A stretch of 64,000 bases of DNA, from assembly GCF_027942865.1 (NCBI RefSeq), contig NC_134510.1, forward strand, positions 7,598,001-7,662,000, read 5' to 3'. Positions 1 to 11,904 of this stretch are shown here, one piece after another. Made by a program: the position numbers and the translations under genes. Positions within the stretch are counted from its first letter, which is position 1. Each line of letters starts with the position of its first letter. The DNA comes from Odontesthes bonariensis (Eukaryota > Chordata > Actinopteri > Atheriniformes > Atherinopsidae). The notes beneath the pieces are model-generated. The model was not told the DNA's origin. It was given only the letters and a program-made list of their open reading frames with translations, and did no database searches.

Positions 1-530
1 CCGTCCTGGAAATCACTGCATGGGCTCAGGAAGACTTCCAGAAATCATTGTCTGCGAACACAGCTCACCGTAACATCCACATGTGCAGGTTAAAGCTCTG
101 TCATGCAGAGAGCAAGCCACATGTGAACATGATCCAGAAACACTGCCATCTTCTCTGGACCAAAGCTCATTTAAAATGAGCTGAGGCACAGCAGAAAACT
201 GTTAACTGTGTGTCGAAATCTGAAATTCTTTTGAAAATCATAGACGTTGCGTTCTTCAGACTAAAGAGGAGAGGGACCATCCAGTTTATCAGCTCTCAGT
301 TCAAAGCCTGCAGCTCTGACGGTATGGGGGGGCATTAGTCTCTATGGAGCGGGAAACATGTACATCTGGAAAGGCTCCATCAATGCTGAAAGGTGTATAT
401 ACAGCTTTTAGAGCAACATTTGCTCTCATCCAGATGGTGTCTTCTTCAGGGAAGGCCTATTTTTAAACAACCTCAAATACTGCATCAATTACATGGCTTC
501 GTGGTAGAAGACCCGCCTGCAGTAATGTCT
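1..530 (+). pseudogene. Tc1/mariner transposase remnant
   Basis: Broken coding remains of a Tc1-like transposase lie in the aldh2 intron left of the first visible exon. From about 170 the translated pieces follow the family order: a segment after the DNA-binding half, a segment matching the 'KEERDHP' region near 265-280, then 'VWG' and 'IWKG' (about 320-375) and a 'LEQH' plus 'FQGRP'-like segment (about 405-465). Frameshifts, a stop and a lost block before the last catalytic residue make it non-functional. The left end runs off the window. Family assignment rests on remembered Tc1 protein motifs. Confidence 0.7.
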
Positions 531-686
531 TTTCGCCATAAAGAGAGGAAAAACTCATTAGCATTGGTTGCTTTCTTTTATTCTTGTATTGTACCTTACT
601 TTTATTCTTTGCTCATATTAAAAAAAAACTCTTACATTGAAAGTTCCCCTCATCCATAAAGTCTTTTATGTTTTTTTTTCTTGCAG

Positions 687-3600
687 ATCTTTGGTCCAGT
701 GATGCAGATCTTAAAGTTTAAAACATTGGAGGAGGTGGTAACAAGAGCCAATGATACTAAATACGGACTTGCAGCTGCTGTTTTTACTAAGAACATTGAT
801 AAAGCCAACTATGTTTCCAATGGGCTCCGTGCCGGCACAGTCTGGTAAGGGTGCTATTCTAAAATCATCTATAGCCGCTTTCGGACTGTAGGAGCCTTTG
901 GCAGTTCTAATAACAGTTTTAATCCGCGGGGCCGTTTTCTCCCGTGTTCGGACATACAGGAACTCGGGGCTTTCTCCCTTAGTTCCTATAACTATTTAGC
1001 TCCTTCTCCGAGGTCGGGTCTTTTCATAGTTCTTATAGAACGAATCTAACGGAGGTGTGTGGTGGTCGGTAGCTACGCCCCATGTCATGCTATCACGGCT
1101 GAAATGTTTCCTCATAGACACAGACACAACCGGCGGGTGTTTAATAAGTTAAACTTACACTGGTCTCATTGGTCTGCAGCGCTCTGCTCTCCTTTCTTAC
1201 TTCATGAAATGAAAAAGTATCGTCTCCTGACTCTCTCTGTGAGCTTTTCCAGCCTCGATATTAGACGCCTGATGTGATTGTCCATGATTAATATCACCAT
1301 CATGCAGACCATAAACACAGTGGCCTCCCCACTCTCCATATTAGCTTCTTGGTGGTGTTTTTTCTACTCTCCTTACTTTAACCGTTTTGTTTTGTGTTTG
1401 AATGTAGCGCTAAACGGCTAACGGCTAACACGTCACTGAAGCAGACGGCTGCGCGCGGCGCATCAGTCCCTATCAGGTCCCGACTCATGTGCGAATGCAG
1501 ACTGAAACAGTTCCGCAGGGGAAGGATAGTTATCAGAACGAAATTCGAGGAGGGTAGTTCTGATAACTACTTTCTTAGAACAGTCTGTCCCAAAGCGGCT
1601 TATGGCTCCAGAGGTCCAGTGGACACATCATTTGTATTAGCATGTCCTGCTTCGACTTTGCCCCACCAAGAAGTTTTCTACTGACACTATCTGAATCTGT
1701 TATTGGAATGCAACTCACCATGTTTCTAAAAGGGCGGCAAGCATCGCATAGTCCAGTTGATGTACAGACCATCCCTATCTACAGGGTTCCCCCTCAAAAT
1801 AGGATCTATACCAAGCAAACTGTCTGTAACAGATGTGCCAGATGTTGAGTTTTTGGAAAGAAAAAAAAAAAAGGATGTTAGAAGTACACTTATAAGTATG
1901 CCTCGCTGCCAAAATGAATGAATTGATTAAGCTAATAAATAAAGAACCATCTAAGAAGCTTTGAAACACTCATTTAGCAGGCATCTCAGTGGGCAGCAGC
2001 AGTGTTGGCCCCCTGAAATCTGTTTCAGAAATGTTGTCGGTGTAATTGCAGCAAGCAATTAATAATTAATCCTTAATTATCAGTAATATTTTTTTGTATA
2101 GTGGTCTTTCATGCTTGAGGCTAGAAGCATAGTTGTCGAGCCAAATGTTTGATTAGCTGTGTGCTGTGACTTGTGGTGCTGTTTGGTGTTTTTTTTTAGT
2201 TTTTTTTTTTTTTTTATAGGAATGTTTTTATTCATTCTAAATGAGTTTATAGGAACCCAGTTATTTTTTGCCTTATATCCTCTTGAGTGTTTTGTTGTCA
2301 CTTCATTACAGAGGTGACATGATAGTTGAATGGTTACAGTATGTGCCTCCAAAGGTCATTGATGGCACATGCTGTATTATTATTTTTCCAGCATATTTCC
2401 TTTCTACCCTTTTCACTAGTCACGTTACTCCCCAGTGAAGACATTTCTCTCTCATGATTGTTCTTGTGAGCAGAGGCCATTCTGATAGAGGGGGTCCTCT
2501 GTAGCTCTGAGCTCTGCTGCAGGTCCATGAGCCTAAACTCAGTCTTTTAAAGTTGTTCCGAAGGTGCCAATTTGAAATGGTAAATGGTCGGCTCTCATGT
2601 ACAGTAGCACCTTTTAAACTCACACAGACACAAATACATCACTTTTTTATATATATTTGCACTCTATTTATAGCATGCAAGGCTTTCATCTACAATCACT
2701 CACTGATGAACATATGGGGGTAATGTTGGGATCAGTGTCTGTCCCATGGGCGCTTCAACATATGGAGGAACTGTTATCAAACTCTGAGCTTCTGGTTGGA
2801 TAACAAAGATCCTACCCTTTGAGCCACGTTGGTCTGGTATTGTGATGGACGGATGGTTGGATGAGCAAAAGTCTTGCATTTTTTATTTTTTTTATCATAT
2901 TAACATTCTTTACAGAGCTCGAGTGGTGCAAATTATCCCTTTTATCTGAGAGGATGAAAATGGACTGGCTCCCCCTCTGAGCTGTCCAAGGAGTACTTCA
3001 AGATTTGTGAAGAGCCTTGATTTAGTTTAATAATGTGGAAATTAGAACAAGAGAGAGTTCCATTAAGCCCCCGTGCGTGCTTTCTCAGATATAGCATTTC
3101 ACCTTCTGAAAATGGATGTCCTCTTCATGATGCATTAGGACAAATTATTTTAAAAAACGCCGAATTCAGACTTTGATTTTTTATTTATTTTTTCCTATGT
3201 GCATATGCAACAAATTAGTGCAAGTATTGTAGTTATTTTAGGTCTAAACTAATATTGCTGTTCATACAGCACATTGTATTTTGTGATGAATTCATATAAT
3301 ATGTTTTGGAATATTCTTTTGAGTATCTTAGAAATCTGTGGAAGTAATAGGCCTACAGTTGGTGTGTATATGTTCGTCTCCAGCCTAATATATTGGTACC
3401 TTTACTCGAGTAATAAACCAGTTTATAATGATAGGTTAAAGATGTAGGGAAATGGTTTCACAACACATTCCATGATGCTTTTGACCAAGTCCATATCAAT
3501 ACCATCACAGTCTGTTGATTTCTTGGCCTTAAATGATTGAACTATACCAATAATTTCCTTTTCATCTGCTCCCTTTATAAACATTGAGTCTTTCTACAAG

Positions 3601-5099
3601 TTACTGGTGTCAGTTTCTAGCAACTCCTTTTTGGACAAAAGAAACAAAAAAAGTCACCATTGGACTGCTGATACTAACCTCTCTGATTTTGGATTTTATT
3701 TTATTTTAGATCATTTATTTGAAATGCATGTTTGTACAATGAGTTTGTACATTTATTTTGTGATTTGGTCACAAGATGGACATCTGGCTCCTGCTTCTTC
3801 CAGTCCCTGTCTACATTTATAATCTTCTTGATGTGTATTACATATGAACAGGGTTACTTTTATGGTTTTACCTCCTTTCAGTTGAACATCGATGTAATGT
3901 GTTTGTGTGTGTGTTCCTCTGCAGGATTAACTGCTACGATGTGTTCGGTGCTCAGGCTCCGTTTGGAGGTTACAAGGCTTCAGGTAACGGCAGAGAGCTG
4001 GGAGAGTATGGCCTGGACAACTACACAGAAGTTAAAACGGTACTTACTGAGCAAACACCATCACACAACTATGTTCAGCCCATCAAAAATAAATGAATGT
4101 TCCTGAATCAGGATCTGTGGGATTTGGAGCAGGTGGTTCTACCTGTCAGTAGCTGGTTTGCTCAAATGTTGTCAAATAAATAATCAGCTTTGATATAATC
4201 AAACATGATTCATCACTAATATGTTCTTATTGCAGTTAAGTATTATTATTAAGTAATTGTTAGTAAATTAGTAATTGTTTATACTATTGAATAACTATTT
4301 TGGGAAACTCTTATATATCATGACCCATACATTTATTTTTGTATTTATCAGACAAAAAATGTACACATATATTTTACATAATGTGTGTGTATCAAATCAA
4401 ATCAAATTTATTTATATAGCACATTTCATGTACAAACAATTCAAAGTGCTTTTAGTTTTTATACAAAGTTTTTTATTTTTTATTTCTTTTTAATGATTTT
4501 ATTGCCTTCTTGTAGCTGTAAAGCACTTTGAATTACCTTGTGTACGAATTGTGCTCTATAAATAAAATTGCCTTGCCTTTACATAAAATAAAAGCATTGC
4601 AGCAGGGAGTGGAAGAAGCATTAAAAATACATAATTTAAAAACAAGCAACAGTTAAGATAAGTTGCAGATTTCATGCATAAACACATGAGAAAATAAATG
4701 TTTTTAACCTGGATTTAAAAATGTCTCCATTTGGTGAAAGTTTAATCTCCACTGGCAGTTTGTTCCACTTGTTTGCAGCATAACAGCTAAATGCTGCTTC
4801 TCCATGTTTAGTCTGGACTCTGGACTGGACCAGCTGACCTGAGTCCTTGGATCTAAGAGCTCTGCTGGCTTTATATTCTCTGAACATATCACAGATGTAT
4901 TTTGGGCCTAAACCGTTCTGGGATTTGTAAACCATCAGCAGGCTTTTAAAATCTATTCTGTGACTGACTGGAAGCCAGAGTAAAGATTTTAAAGCTGCTG
5001 TGATGTGTTCAGATCTCTTAGTCCGGGTTAAAACTCCAGCAGCAGCGTTCTGGATGAGCTGCAGATGTTTATATGTATGTATGTGTGTGTGTGTATATA

Positions 5100-5145
<46 letters not shown>

Positions 5146-5152
5146 ATGTGTG

Positions 5153-5203
<51 letters not shown>

Positions 5204-7284
5204 ACTTTATTGCCTAAAGTATAAACTCACCTATCCAAATAATTAAATTCAGGTGTTCCAGTCCCTTCCATGGCCACAGGTGTATAAATGAAAGCACCTT
5301 GGCATGCAGACTGCTTCTACAAACGTCTGTGAAAGAATGGCTCGCTCTCAGGAGCTCAGTGAATTCTAGCGTGGTACTGTGACAGGATGCCACCTGTGCA
5401 ACAAGTCCAGTCATGAAATTTCCTCAATACTAAATATTCCACACTCATCTGTCAGTGGTTTTATAACAAAGTGGAAGCGATTGGGAACGACAGCAACTCA
5501 GCTAAATAAAATGACAGAGCGGGGTTAGCAGATGCTGAGGCGCAGAGGTCGCCAACTTTCTGCAGAGTCAGTCACTACCGACCTCCAAACTAGAGGTGGG
5601 CATTGGATTAAATTTTCTTAATCGATCGTCAGGAGAATTAACTATCAATTATCGATTAATCATTAAAAAAAAAAAAGTATTAATTCAAATCGATTATTTA
5701 ACATTTTATTAATTAAAAATGCAATGTAAATACAAAATACAGCGTACTTTTCCTCGATGAGATCTTTATTACGAGAAGAACAACTCTTGTGGCAGTTAAA
5801 CTGACGTTTAATGGTAAACTGGAAGATGTGCGCTGCGGTGGTCTAAAGCAGAGGAGCCTGCAGCTGCGCGCCGGCGCTCCTAAACACAACTGACCCTCAT
5901 TCGTTCCAAAATAATAACAATAACTTAACCAAAAACATAATAATACTTAGGTCTGACAGAGTTAGGTCTGCAACTCAAAAACTATCCAAAAGGCACCGAG
6001 TCTAAAAAGAGGGTGAGAGGGATGGATAGCCAACCTAACAATTAATTAGGCTACCTAACAAAGCCTCGTAAAAGTAACTAGTAGGCCTAACTCACATACA
6101 ACTTCAGCACCGGTCTACTGATTTATTTTATTTTTTTGTTGATAAAGATACGCATGTTAACATGCTCTGGTGTCAGACGCGCCCGCAGCCTGGTGGCTGT
6201 CGGGGTTTAGCTCCAGAACAGTGTGTCAGAGAGCTTCATGGAATGGGTTCCCATGGCTGAGCAGCAGCATCCAAGCCATACATCACCGAGTGCAGTGCAA
6301 AGCGTCGGATGCAGTGGTGTGAAGCACGCCGCCACTGGACTCTAGAGCAGTGGAGACGCGTTCTCTGGAGTGACGAATCACAGTTCTCCATCTGGCAATC
6401 TGATGGAGGAGTCAGGGTTTGACACCTTTGGGATGAATCAGAGCGGAGACCGTGAGCCAGACCTTCTGGTCCAACATCGGTGTCTGACCTCACAAATGCG
6501 CTTCTGGAAGAATGGTCAAAAATTCCCATAAACACTCCTAAACCTTGTGGAAAGCTTGCCCAGAAGAGTTGAAGCTGCTATAGCTGCAAAGGGTGGGCCG
6601 ACGTCATATTAAACTTATGGATTAAGAATGGGATGACACTTAAGTTAATATGTGCGTAAAGGCAGATTGTGAGGGACCGAGCCGGTCAAACATGAGGACA
6701 CAAAAATGATTTTAAAGAAAGAATGGGTTTATTCCCAAAAAATAACAAAACTTTAAACAATAGTTACAGGGCCCTTAAAAGAGGTCAAATAAGGAAACTA
6801 AATTTAAAGACAAAAATCGAGATTTTAACATAACCTTAAGCCAACGGTTCAAAAAACAAACAAAACTGACCTGACACACAAGAAACGAAGGGGACTTAAA
6901 AGTTGGCCATGACACACTGAGGAAGATGGAAGGGAAACATCAACACAAATTTAACTAACAAAAGTAACTAAACCCAGTTAGCTCAAGAATCAACTTAAAT
7001 GCCTAACTAAACCAAGTCAACAAAATAAACAAATCACAAAAGCAAAAAGAACTAATGACAAAAATTAAAATGAAGACTCCATAGTCTTCCCCTCTCCAGT
7101 TAGTATCACCCAATCAATCTGGGATTGGAGTCGAGTGCTTCGTTTCAGCCCAGTCCAAGTGACTGTGTGGCTGCAGGTGAGGCCATCACACAGATGAACG
7201 AATACTTTTGGCAATAAACTGTATATAGTTGCTAAATGCTTGTGTTTTCAGGTCACTATCAAGGTGCCACAGAAGAATTCATAG
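687..7284 (+). CDS. aldh2: Mitochondrial aldehyde dehydrogenase 2, last three coding exons
   Basis: Aldehyde dehydrogenase 2 oxidises acetaldehyde and other aldehydes to acids with NAD+ in the mitochondrial matrix. Three exons are visible: 687-844 (starts [13 protein letters not shown]), 3925-4039 ([20 protein letters not shown]) and 7252-7284 ([10 protein letters not shown], stop TAG). Each has AG before and GT after, and phases agree: a Trp codon is split TG|G between the first two, and the last junction falls between Thr and Val. They give the C-terminal 101 residues of a protein usually near 520. The [15 protein letters not shown] and VPQKNS motifs favour ALDH2 over the ALDH1A enzymes, where the matching motif is NCYNAL-like. 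The catalytic Cys and the NAD-binding half lie left of the window. Reading through the donor at 4040 would add an unrelated tail ending at 4096, so the spliced form is preferred. Confidence 0.95.
871..1603. mobile_element. Non-autonomous DNA transposon with inverted ends
   Basis: The left end reads ATAGCCGCTTTCGGACTGT. The right end, reverse complemented, reads ATAAGCCGCTTTGGGACAG. These imperfect terminal inverted repeats bound about 733 bp just after the aldh2 exon ending at 844. The interior repeats GTTCTAATAAC/GTTATCAGAAC-like motifs near both ends and has no transposase. Superfamily is unclear; Harbinger or hAT are both possible, since the target duplication could not be defined. Confidence 0.6.
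1604..3924. other. aldh2 intron, AT-rich, no gene seen
   Basis: Intronic sequence between two aldh2 exons. It contains poly-T/poly-A runs (1861-1872, 2196-2216, 2880-2893) but no supported coding exon on either strand. The short reading frames lack splice support and recognisable motifs. Confidence 0.6.
4392..5075 (-). mobile_element. LINE 3' fragment (L2/Rex1-like), minus strand
   Basis: Read on the minus strand, 5065-4680 encodes the end of a LINE reverse-transcriptase protein: [19 protein letters not shown], then [20 protein letters not shown], and [12 protein letters not shown] at the end. It is followed by a 3' tail ending near 4392 with the 'ATATAAATAAATTTGATTTG' motif. A plus-strand LINE 3' tail (about 4452-4577, ending CTCTATAAATAAAATTGCC) appears to be embedded in it. 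The element is 5'-truncated inside an aldh2 intron. A related copy in the opposite orientation lies at 56601-56945. Confidence 0.75.
5071..5200. repeat. TA/TG compound microsatellite
   Basis: Runs of TA (about 5104-5140 and 5153-5169) alternate with TG runs (5082-5094, 5170-5200). The tract joins the truncated LINE to the Tc1 element that follows. Confidence 0.95.
5590..6215. mobile_element. Insertion inside the Tc1 copy (hAT-like)
   Basis: The Tc1 transposase text stops after CGACCTCCAAAC (about 5579-5590) and resumes near 6206 with TTTAGCTCCAGAACAGTGTG. The intervening block starts AGAGGTGGGCATTGG, resembling the CAGAGGTGGGC ends of fish hAT elements, and holds a run of ATCGATTAATC-type motifs. 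A clean matching right end or 8-bp target duplication was not found, so the class is tentative. Confidence 0.5.
6668..7190. mobile_element. Solo LTR with 5-bp target-site duplication
   Basis: The segment begins TGTGAGGGACC and ends GGCCATCACA, the TG...CA form of an LTR. It is flanked on both sides by CAGAT (6663-6667 and 7191-7195). Removing it and one CAGAT restores continuous Tc1 sequence (AAAGGCAGAT joined to GAACGAATAC). On the minus strand a GGGAATAAACCC polyadenylation-like signal lies near its end, suggesting minus orientation. No internal retroelement genes remain, so it is a solo LTR left by recombination. Confidence 0.85.
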
Positions 7285-7657
7285 AGGTGTTGATCAAAGC
7301 CGGTCCGATTGCTGCCACCCAGGACGTTGCTGAGGCGACACATTAAAGTGGGATTCTGCTCTTCTCATCTTTTCTGGATAATACAGTTTTTTGTTTTGTT
7401 TTTTTTCTTCTCATACATGTAAACAGTGCACACGTTGTTAGCAATGACAAATCCTGCACTATAAAGCTTTATTTTTCGGCATTGAAAAGGCAACACTTAA
7501 AATTCACACTTTGGAGATGGAGATGCACCTTGGAGTTTCCAATCTTATTTTAGAAAATGCCTATATGCCCCATCGTAGATGATGAAACTACAGCTAGAAT
7601 CGGCCTGTAGTCTCTGGGCATTGTTTTTCAATTTCCTCTTTTCTTGTAAGTTTTCCT

Positions 7658-7663
7658 AATAAA
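7658..7663 (+). terminator. aldh2: aldh2 polyadenylation signal
   Basis: AATAAA lies about 375 bp after the aldh2 stop codon, the first canonical hexamer in the 3' UTR. It is the likely end of the transcript. Confidence 0.65.
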
Positions 7664-7684
7664 TGCATTTGAGAAACACAGCTT

Positions 7685-9540
7685 CCTGATTTCTTGGTTT
7701 ATGATTTAGGAGGAGCTCACTTACAAATGAAAATGAAAGTGACAAAGAAGTAGTATAAAGTTGGTAAAAGTAAAAGTTAAGCCCGGTGAAGTCTGAAACT
7801 AATGTGATCATATTTTTTGTGACTGTGGCTTTGAATAAGAAATGTTCAGCTCGTTCAAGAGATTTCAATGACATGGAAAGCTCGTGTAGTGGCGGCTCCA
7901 ACTGACAGAAAAAAGGTTTTTAACCGGCTGCTGTGTACACAATTTTCAACTCGTATAATTTTACCATCAAAATGTAGGTAAACTTGTCCTCTCACTCACA
8001 ATGTGACTTTCCCAATACACTGCAATACAAACGAGGAGCAGGACGTACTCTCCTCTCAGCTCATGACAGTTTTTTTTTTTTTTTTTTATTAGTTTCTTGG
8101 TCTATACATAATTTGGGCTGTTTTGAGGTCAACCGAGTCCTTTGAGTGGTTTTGATTTAATAAAAAGTAAATTGGGGTCTTCTGTTAATGTACTTTAGTT
8201 TTTTGCAGTATGTATATTGGATGCGTGTTTGTTCTGTAGGCATTTCCCCAAACTTCCACAAAGTGAGCCATTGAAATATAAAGGAACAGTAAAGAGTGTG
8301 TAAGGATTTTTGGTTTATAACTTCTTCCAATTGCCTACCATAACAGAGGAAGAGTGTCTTCACTCTGGCAAGATCATCACAACCGTGTTCATTACTAAGC
8401 ACAGGAATGCTTAACGGTGTATTTTAAATGTTTATCCTAACAAGTTCCCTAACGGATTTTACCAGATGAAGTGCATGTTTTCATTCCTAATCAAGATTCA
8501 GGATACATCTATTTGTTATTTGCTTACATAATTGCACACATTTTTAAAAACGTATTTCTTTATACTTATTTATCATGAAAATTGAGATCATCCCAGTTTT
8601 TTTTTAACGTAGTCATTAATCTGGACCCACAAAAAAAAAAAAGACATGTTCATAACTGATGCCCTTTTGACGGTGTGACTCAAACTGTTCCATGATGGGA
8701 AAACTGGATGGAAACGTGTTAAGCTGACTGAAATCGGGAAACTTTCTCCTCAAAAGGAGACTAACTAACCCAAATACTGCAGTTGGGGGTGGAATCACTC
8801 TGCAGGCGTAAGCCTTGAGCCATAAATGGTGAATGGACTGTATTCATATACTGGGCTTTTCGAGTCTAGTGGACAATTGAAAACACTTTTACACTACAAG
8901 CCCCATTTACACAGCACAGCTTTGTCTGTATGGTGTTGCAAGCTAATGCTATACACATTCACACACTATCAATCCTAAACTTAAATTGAAGTTTAGGATT
9001 GAAGATATTTCACCCGTCATCTGAAAGGCTTCTTCAGTTCCTACCAGCTGGGGGGGGGGGGGTTACATGCTTATAAAATGCTGCTGGGACATTAGGAGAG
9101 TCACTAAGGTCACATCTGAGTCACTGACCCACCCAGCCAGTACCACCAATAATCACAGGTGATGGCAGACATCTTGTTGTAAAACCCATGAAGTGTAAGT
9201 GTATATTAATCCAGATGATATCCCAATAAAGCTGCTCTCATTCACAGCGTGCGTAATGTTGGCACAGTGCCAGGAGGCAAACGACCTGTCACACGATGGA
9301 AGACAGAAACACAGATTTATGACAAGAACCACATGTGGGGGGGTCAAGTCTTTTGCCTTCTCAAATACATTAACAAGAGCTGACAGAAGTGCTCGTGGTT
9401 AAACTGGAAGGTACTGAAGTAGACCGTCAGTCAGCTGTAAGTGAGGCTGTGTGAGTCTGCATCATGGGAACTCTGGTGACACAGCCATCATTGGATGTGT
9501 GTCAAAAGGGAAAGAGATTAAGTAGGGGAGAGTCGTAACC
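7685..9540. other. Intergenic DNA, mostly repeat-derived, no gene seen
   Basis: No supported exon. Around 8825-8960 is a common fish repeat motif (AATGGTGAATGGACTGTATT, then a CACTTTTACACTACA-like segment). A G-run lies at 9051-9062. The 81-aa minus-strand frames at 7656-7901 and 8157-8402 have no recognised domain. Confidence 0.5.
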
Positions 9541-10735
9541 ACCTTTTTTCATGGTGTGATGTGAACCACCTGAACATCAATGCCACCAAGACAAAGCAGA
9601 TGGTGATAGACTTCTGCAGAGAGGCCCCTCTGACCTCATCAGTGAACATCCAGGGGTTAGACACTGAGATAAGTGGATGTTCACCTCAACAACAAGCTGG
9701 ACTGGTCCATCAACACAGACATCCTGTACAAGAAGGAACAAAGTCATCTCCATCTGCTGAGGAGACTGAGGTCTTTTGGAATGTGTAGGACGCTGGTACA
9801 GATCTCCTACGACACTGTGGTAGTCGCTGCTATTATCTGTTCAATTCAATTCAATTCAGTTTTATTTATATAGCTCCAAATACAACAAATGTAATCTCAA
9901 GGCAATTAAATAATATAGTCCAATTCAAGCCAATTGGAATTCAATTCATTGTAATCATAATTATTTTCAAAATAATCCAATTCATTCATAGAGAGCCAAT
10001 TCAAAAACAGTTTCCTAGCTAAGGAAACCAACAGATTGCACCGAAACTTGTCTTCAGTCCAATCTCCCGTCCTGAGCGTGCCTGAGGCGACTGTGGAGAG
10101 GAACGACTCCCTTTTAACAGGAAGAAACCTCTGGCAGAACCAGACTCAGGAAGGGTGGCCATCCGCCTCAACCAGCTGGGGTTTGAGAAGACAGAAAAGA
10201 GGGGAAAAAAACCACTGTAACACCATTCAAAGGATACCTGTTGGAACAGGGAAACACGAGTTAATGACAACAATAATGTCACATGTACATAATATCATTT
10301 GAGAAATTAAACAGGGGAAAAAGAGAGTAAAGTGAAGAAAGGTGTGACAGATGAGGCCCCCCAGCAGTCTAGAACTATAGCAGCTTAACCATGGGATGTT
10401 TCAGGATCACCTGAGCCGTCATATGCATTCCTCTGCTGTGGAGGCTCTAACAGGGACAGGTAGAGTCTGAACAAACAGGTCAGGAGGGCCAGTTTAGTCC
10501 TGGACTATCCAACAGACTCCATGGAAGACGTGGTTGAGAGGAGGATGTCAGCAAAGCTCAAATATATCATGTACAACAGCTCTCATCCCTGATATGACAC
10601 TGTGGGGCCCTCACAAACTCTTTCAGTCACAGACTGTTGCACCTGCACTTGGATCTGCTCCCTGCAGATGGCATCCCATACGGTACAGCTTTAAAACAAA
10701 TCTTTATTGTTGGCTTTTTAGAAACATACCCTGTT
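9541..10735 (+). mobile_element. LINE reverse-transcriptase 3' fragment, interrupted
   Basis: Plus-strand translation gives NHLNINATKTKQMVIDFCR (about 9561), then VHLNNKLDWSINTDILYKK and LLRRLRSFGM, the C-terminal part of a LINE reverse transcriptase. The text breaks at 9840 and resumes near 10423 with segments such as ASLVLDYPTDSMEDVVERRM. It is frameshifted and 5'-truncated. A second LINE tail (9841-10422) sits in the gap. Confidence 0.7.
9841..10422 (-). mobile_element. L2/Rex1-like LINE 3' tail, minus strand, nested
   Basis: The left end is the AATTC repeat tail followed by TTTTATTTATATAGC, the reverse of a '...GCTATATAAATAAA...TTGAATTG' LINE terminus. The same 3' UTR occurs at 22998-23600 (minus) and at 33420-33810 (plus), so this is one family. 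It lies inside the LINE fragment at 9541-10735. Confidence 0.75.
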
Positions 10736-10740
10736 AAGTT

Positions 10741-11640
10741 TTCAACCTCATTATGGTCCAATCAGCAGTCCTGATCAATCCTCCGTCCTCCAGCATACCT
10801 GTAAAATCACTGCTCCTGCACTGTACAGAACCAATGGTTTAAACAGTAGGTTTCTAATAAATACTAACATTAAATCTGCACATTTAAGTGAATTTTATTT
10901 CAAGTTACCATAACCATAACATATTGCTCACGAAAGGACCTAAGGAATTTATAGGACGTGTTCAGTTAGCTCAGACCCAGATGAGTAAGAGTCTTAGCTC
11001 AACACAACAAATAAGAGCCTCCTTCAGAGGTTTCTGATTCCCTTACTGCTCATATTATGATGATTGACAGCTTATAATCACTGACAGACTATGATTGTTG
11101 AGATAAAACAATGCAACAGTGTAATTTTATATTTTTTTCGTTTGTTGAATCTAATTTCATTAACTCATATAATTATTCTCCTGAAATTGTTAAAAAAAAA
11201 AAATTCCACGAAATAAATATCTTATGGCGTTAATGTTGCATAGGGCTTGGCTCTCCAAGTTTTCCTTCATCCAGTAAGTGGGGATCTATGAATATGCTAT
11301 CCAGCCACATCTCAGACTCTCAGCACTTCCTCAAAGTCTCCCCTGACCCTGCAAAACTCACTGCTACACTCATTCTGTAAAGAATAAACAGCAGGGAAAT
11401 AATGATCAGAGCTGCTGACTTTCTCTCCCTGACCACCAGAATTGTGGGCTTTTCACATAAGATGCACAAACAACAAGCACTTAGTTCATTTTCACCCACT
11501 CAATGGTACGGCTGTGAAAGTCTGTCTGGAGACAGGCTACCTGTGTATCATCACTCAAAAGGCAGCTGTTGACACGCCCCACACTGTGAGCTGCCTCCCT
11601 GGGAAAGTCTGCTTTCCTGTAGACTTTTTGTTTTCCAGGG
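10741..11640. other. Intergenic, nothing recognised
   Basis: No exon or clear repeat was identified. Short frames on both strands around 11442-11729 lack splice sites and motifs. Confidence 0.5.
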
Positions 11641-11739
11641 ACACCAGTGAATACAGGCGGTTTGAGGCCAGGCTGCTGGTGTCTTTTTCCCTGACAGATG
11701 TTACATCTGTTCATAATCTTTATATGTAGTATGATGGCA

Positions 11740-11900
11740 CTTTTATCTTAATCGATTTTATTACATTTTATTGCTTTCACTGTTCTTTTGTTTTTATTTG
11801 TTTTTGCTTATTCTTCTCTTTATTTATTACCTGCTCTAAAGCACTTTGGTACACCGTAAGGATTGTCTTTAAAGGGCTGTAGAAATACATTTACATTTTA
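11740..11900 (+). repeat. Retroelement 3' tail
   Basis: The run from TTTTATTGCTTTCACTGTTC through CTGCTCTAAAGCACTTTGGT to GGGCTGTAGAAATACATTTAC matches, in the opposite orientation, the tail at 24316-24460. The 'AAAGCACTTTGG...CTGTAGAAATAC' pattern is typical of fish LINE/SINE 3' ends. Confidence 0.6.
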
Positions 11901-11904
11901 CATT

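Larger units (their letters stand above)
5205..7227 (+). mobile_element. Tc1-like transposon, decayed, with two later insertions
   Basis: The left end (TTATTGCCTAAAGTATAAAC, 5209-5228) and right end (AATACTTTTGGCAATAAACT, about 7201-7220) are inverted versions of one another, as in the fish Tc1 family whose ends read TTGCCAAAAGTAT. Between them are plus-strand transposase remains: ARSQELSEF near 5340, [15 protein letters not shown] near 5452-5500, and, after an insertion, the region around 6236-6420 with 'TRSLE' and a lost middle block. Stops and deletions inactivate it. It lies in the last aldh2 intron, and its 3' end is 25 bp from the final exon. Confidence 0.85.

Noticed and set aside
4040-4096. 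aldh2 read-through tail ending at 4096 as the true C-terminus
   Set aside because: A good GT donor at 4040 and a conserved VPQKNS exon at 7252 give the expected ending; the tail has no family similarity.
3732-4106. 124-codon plus-strand frame over an aldh2 exon
   Set aside because: It is a different reading frame from the conserved aldh2 exon (3925-4039) and shows no domain.
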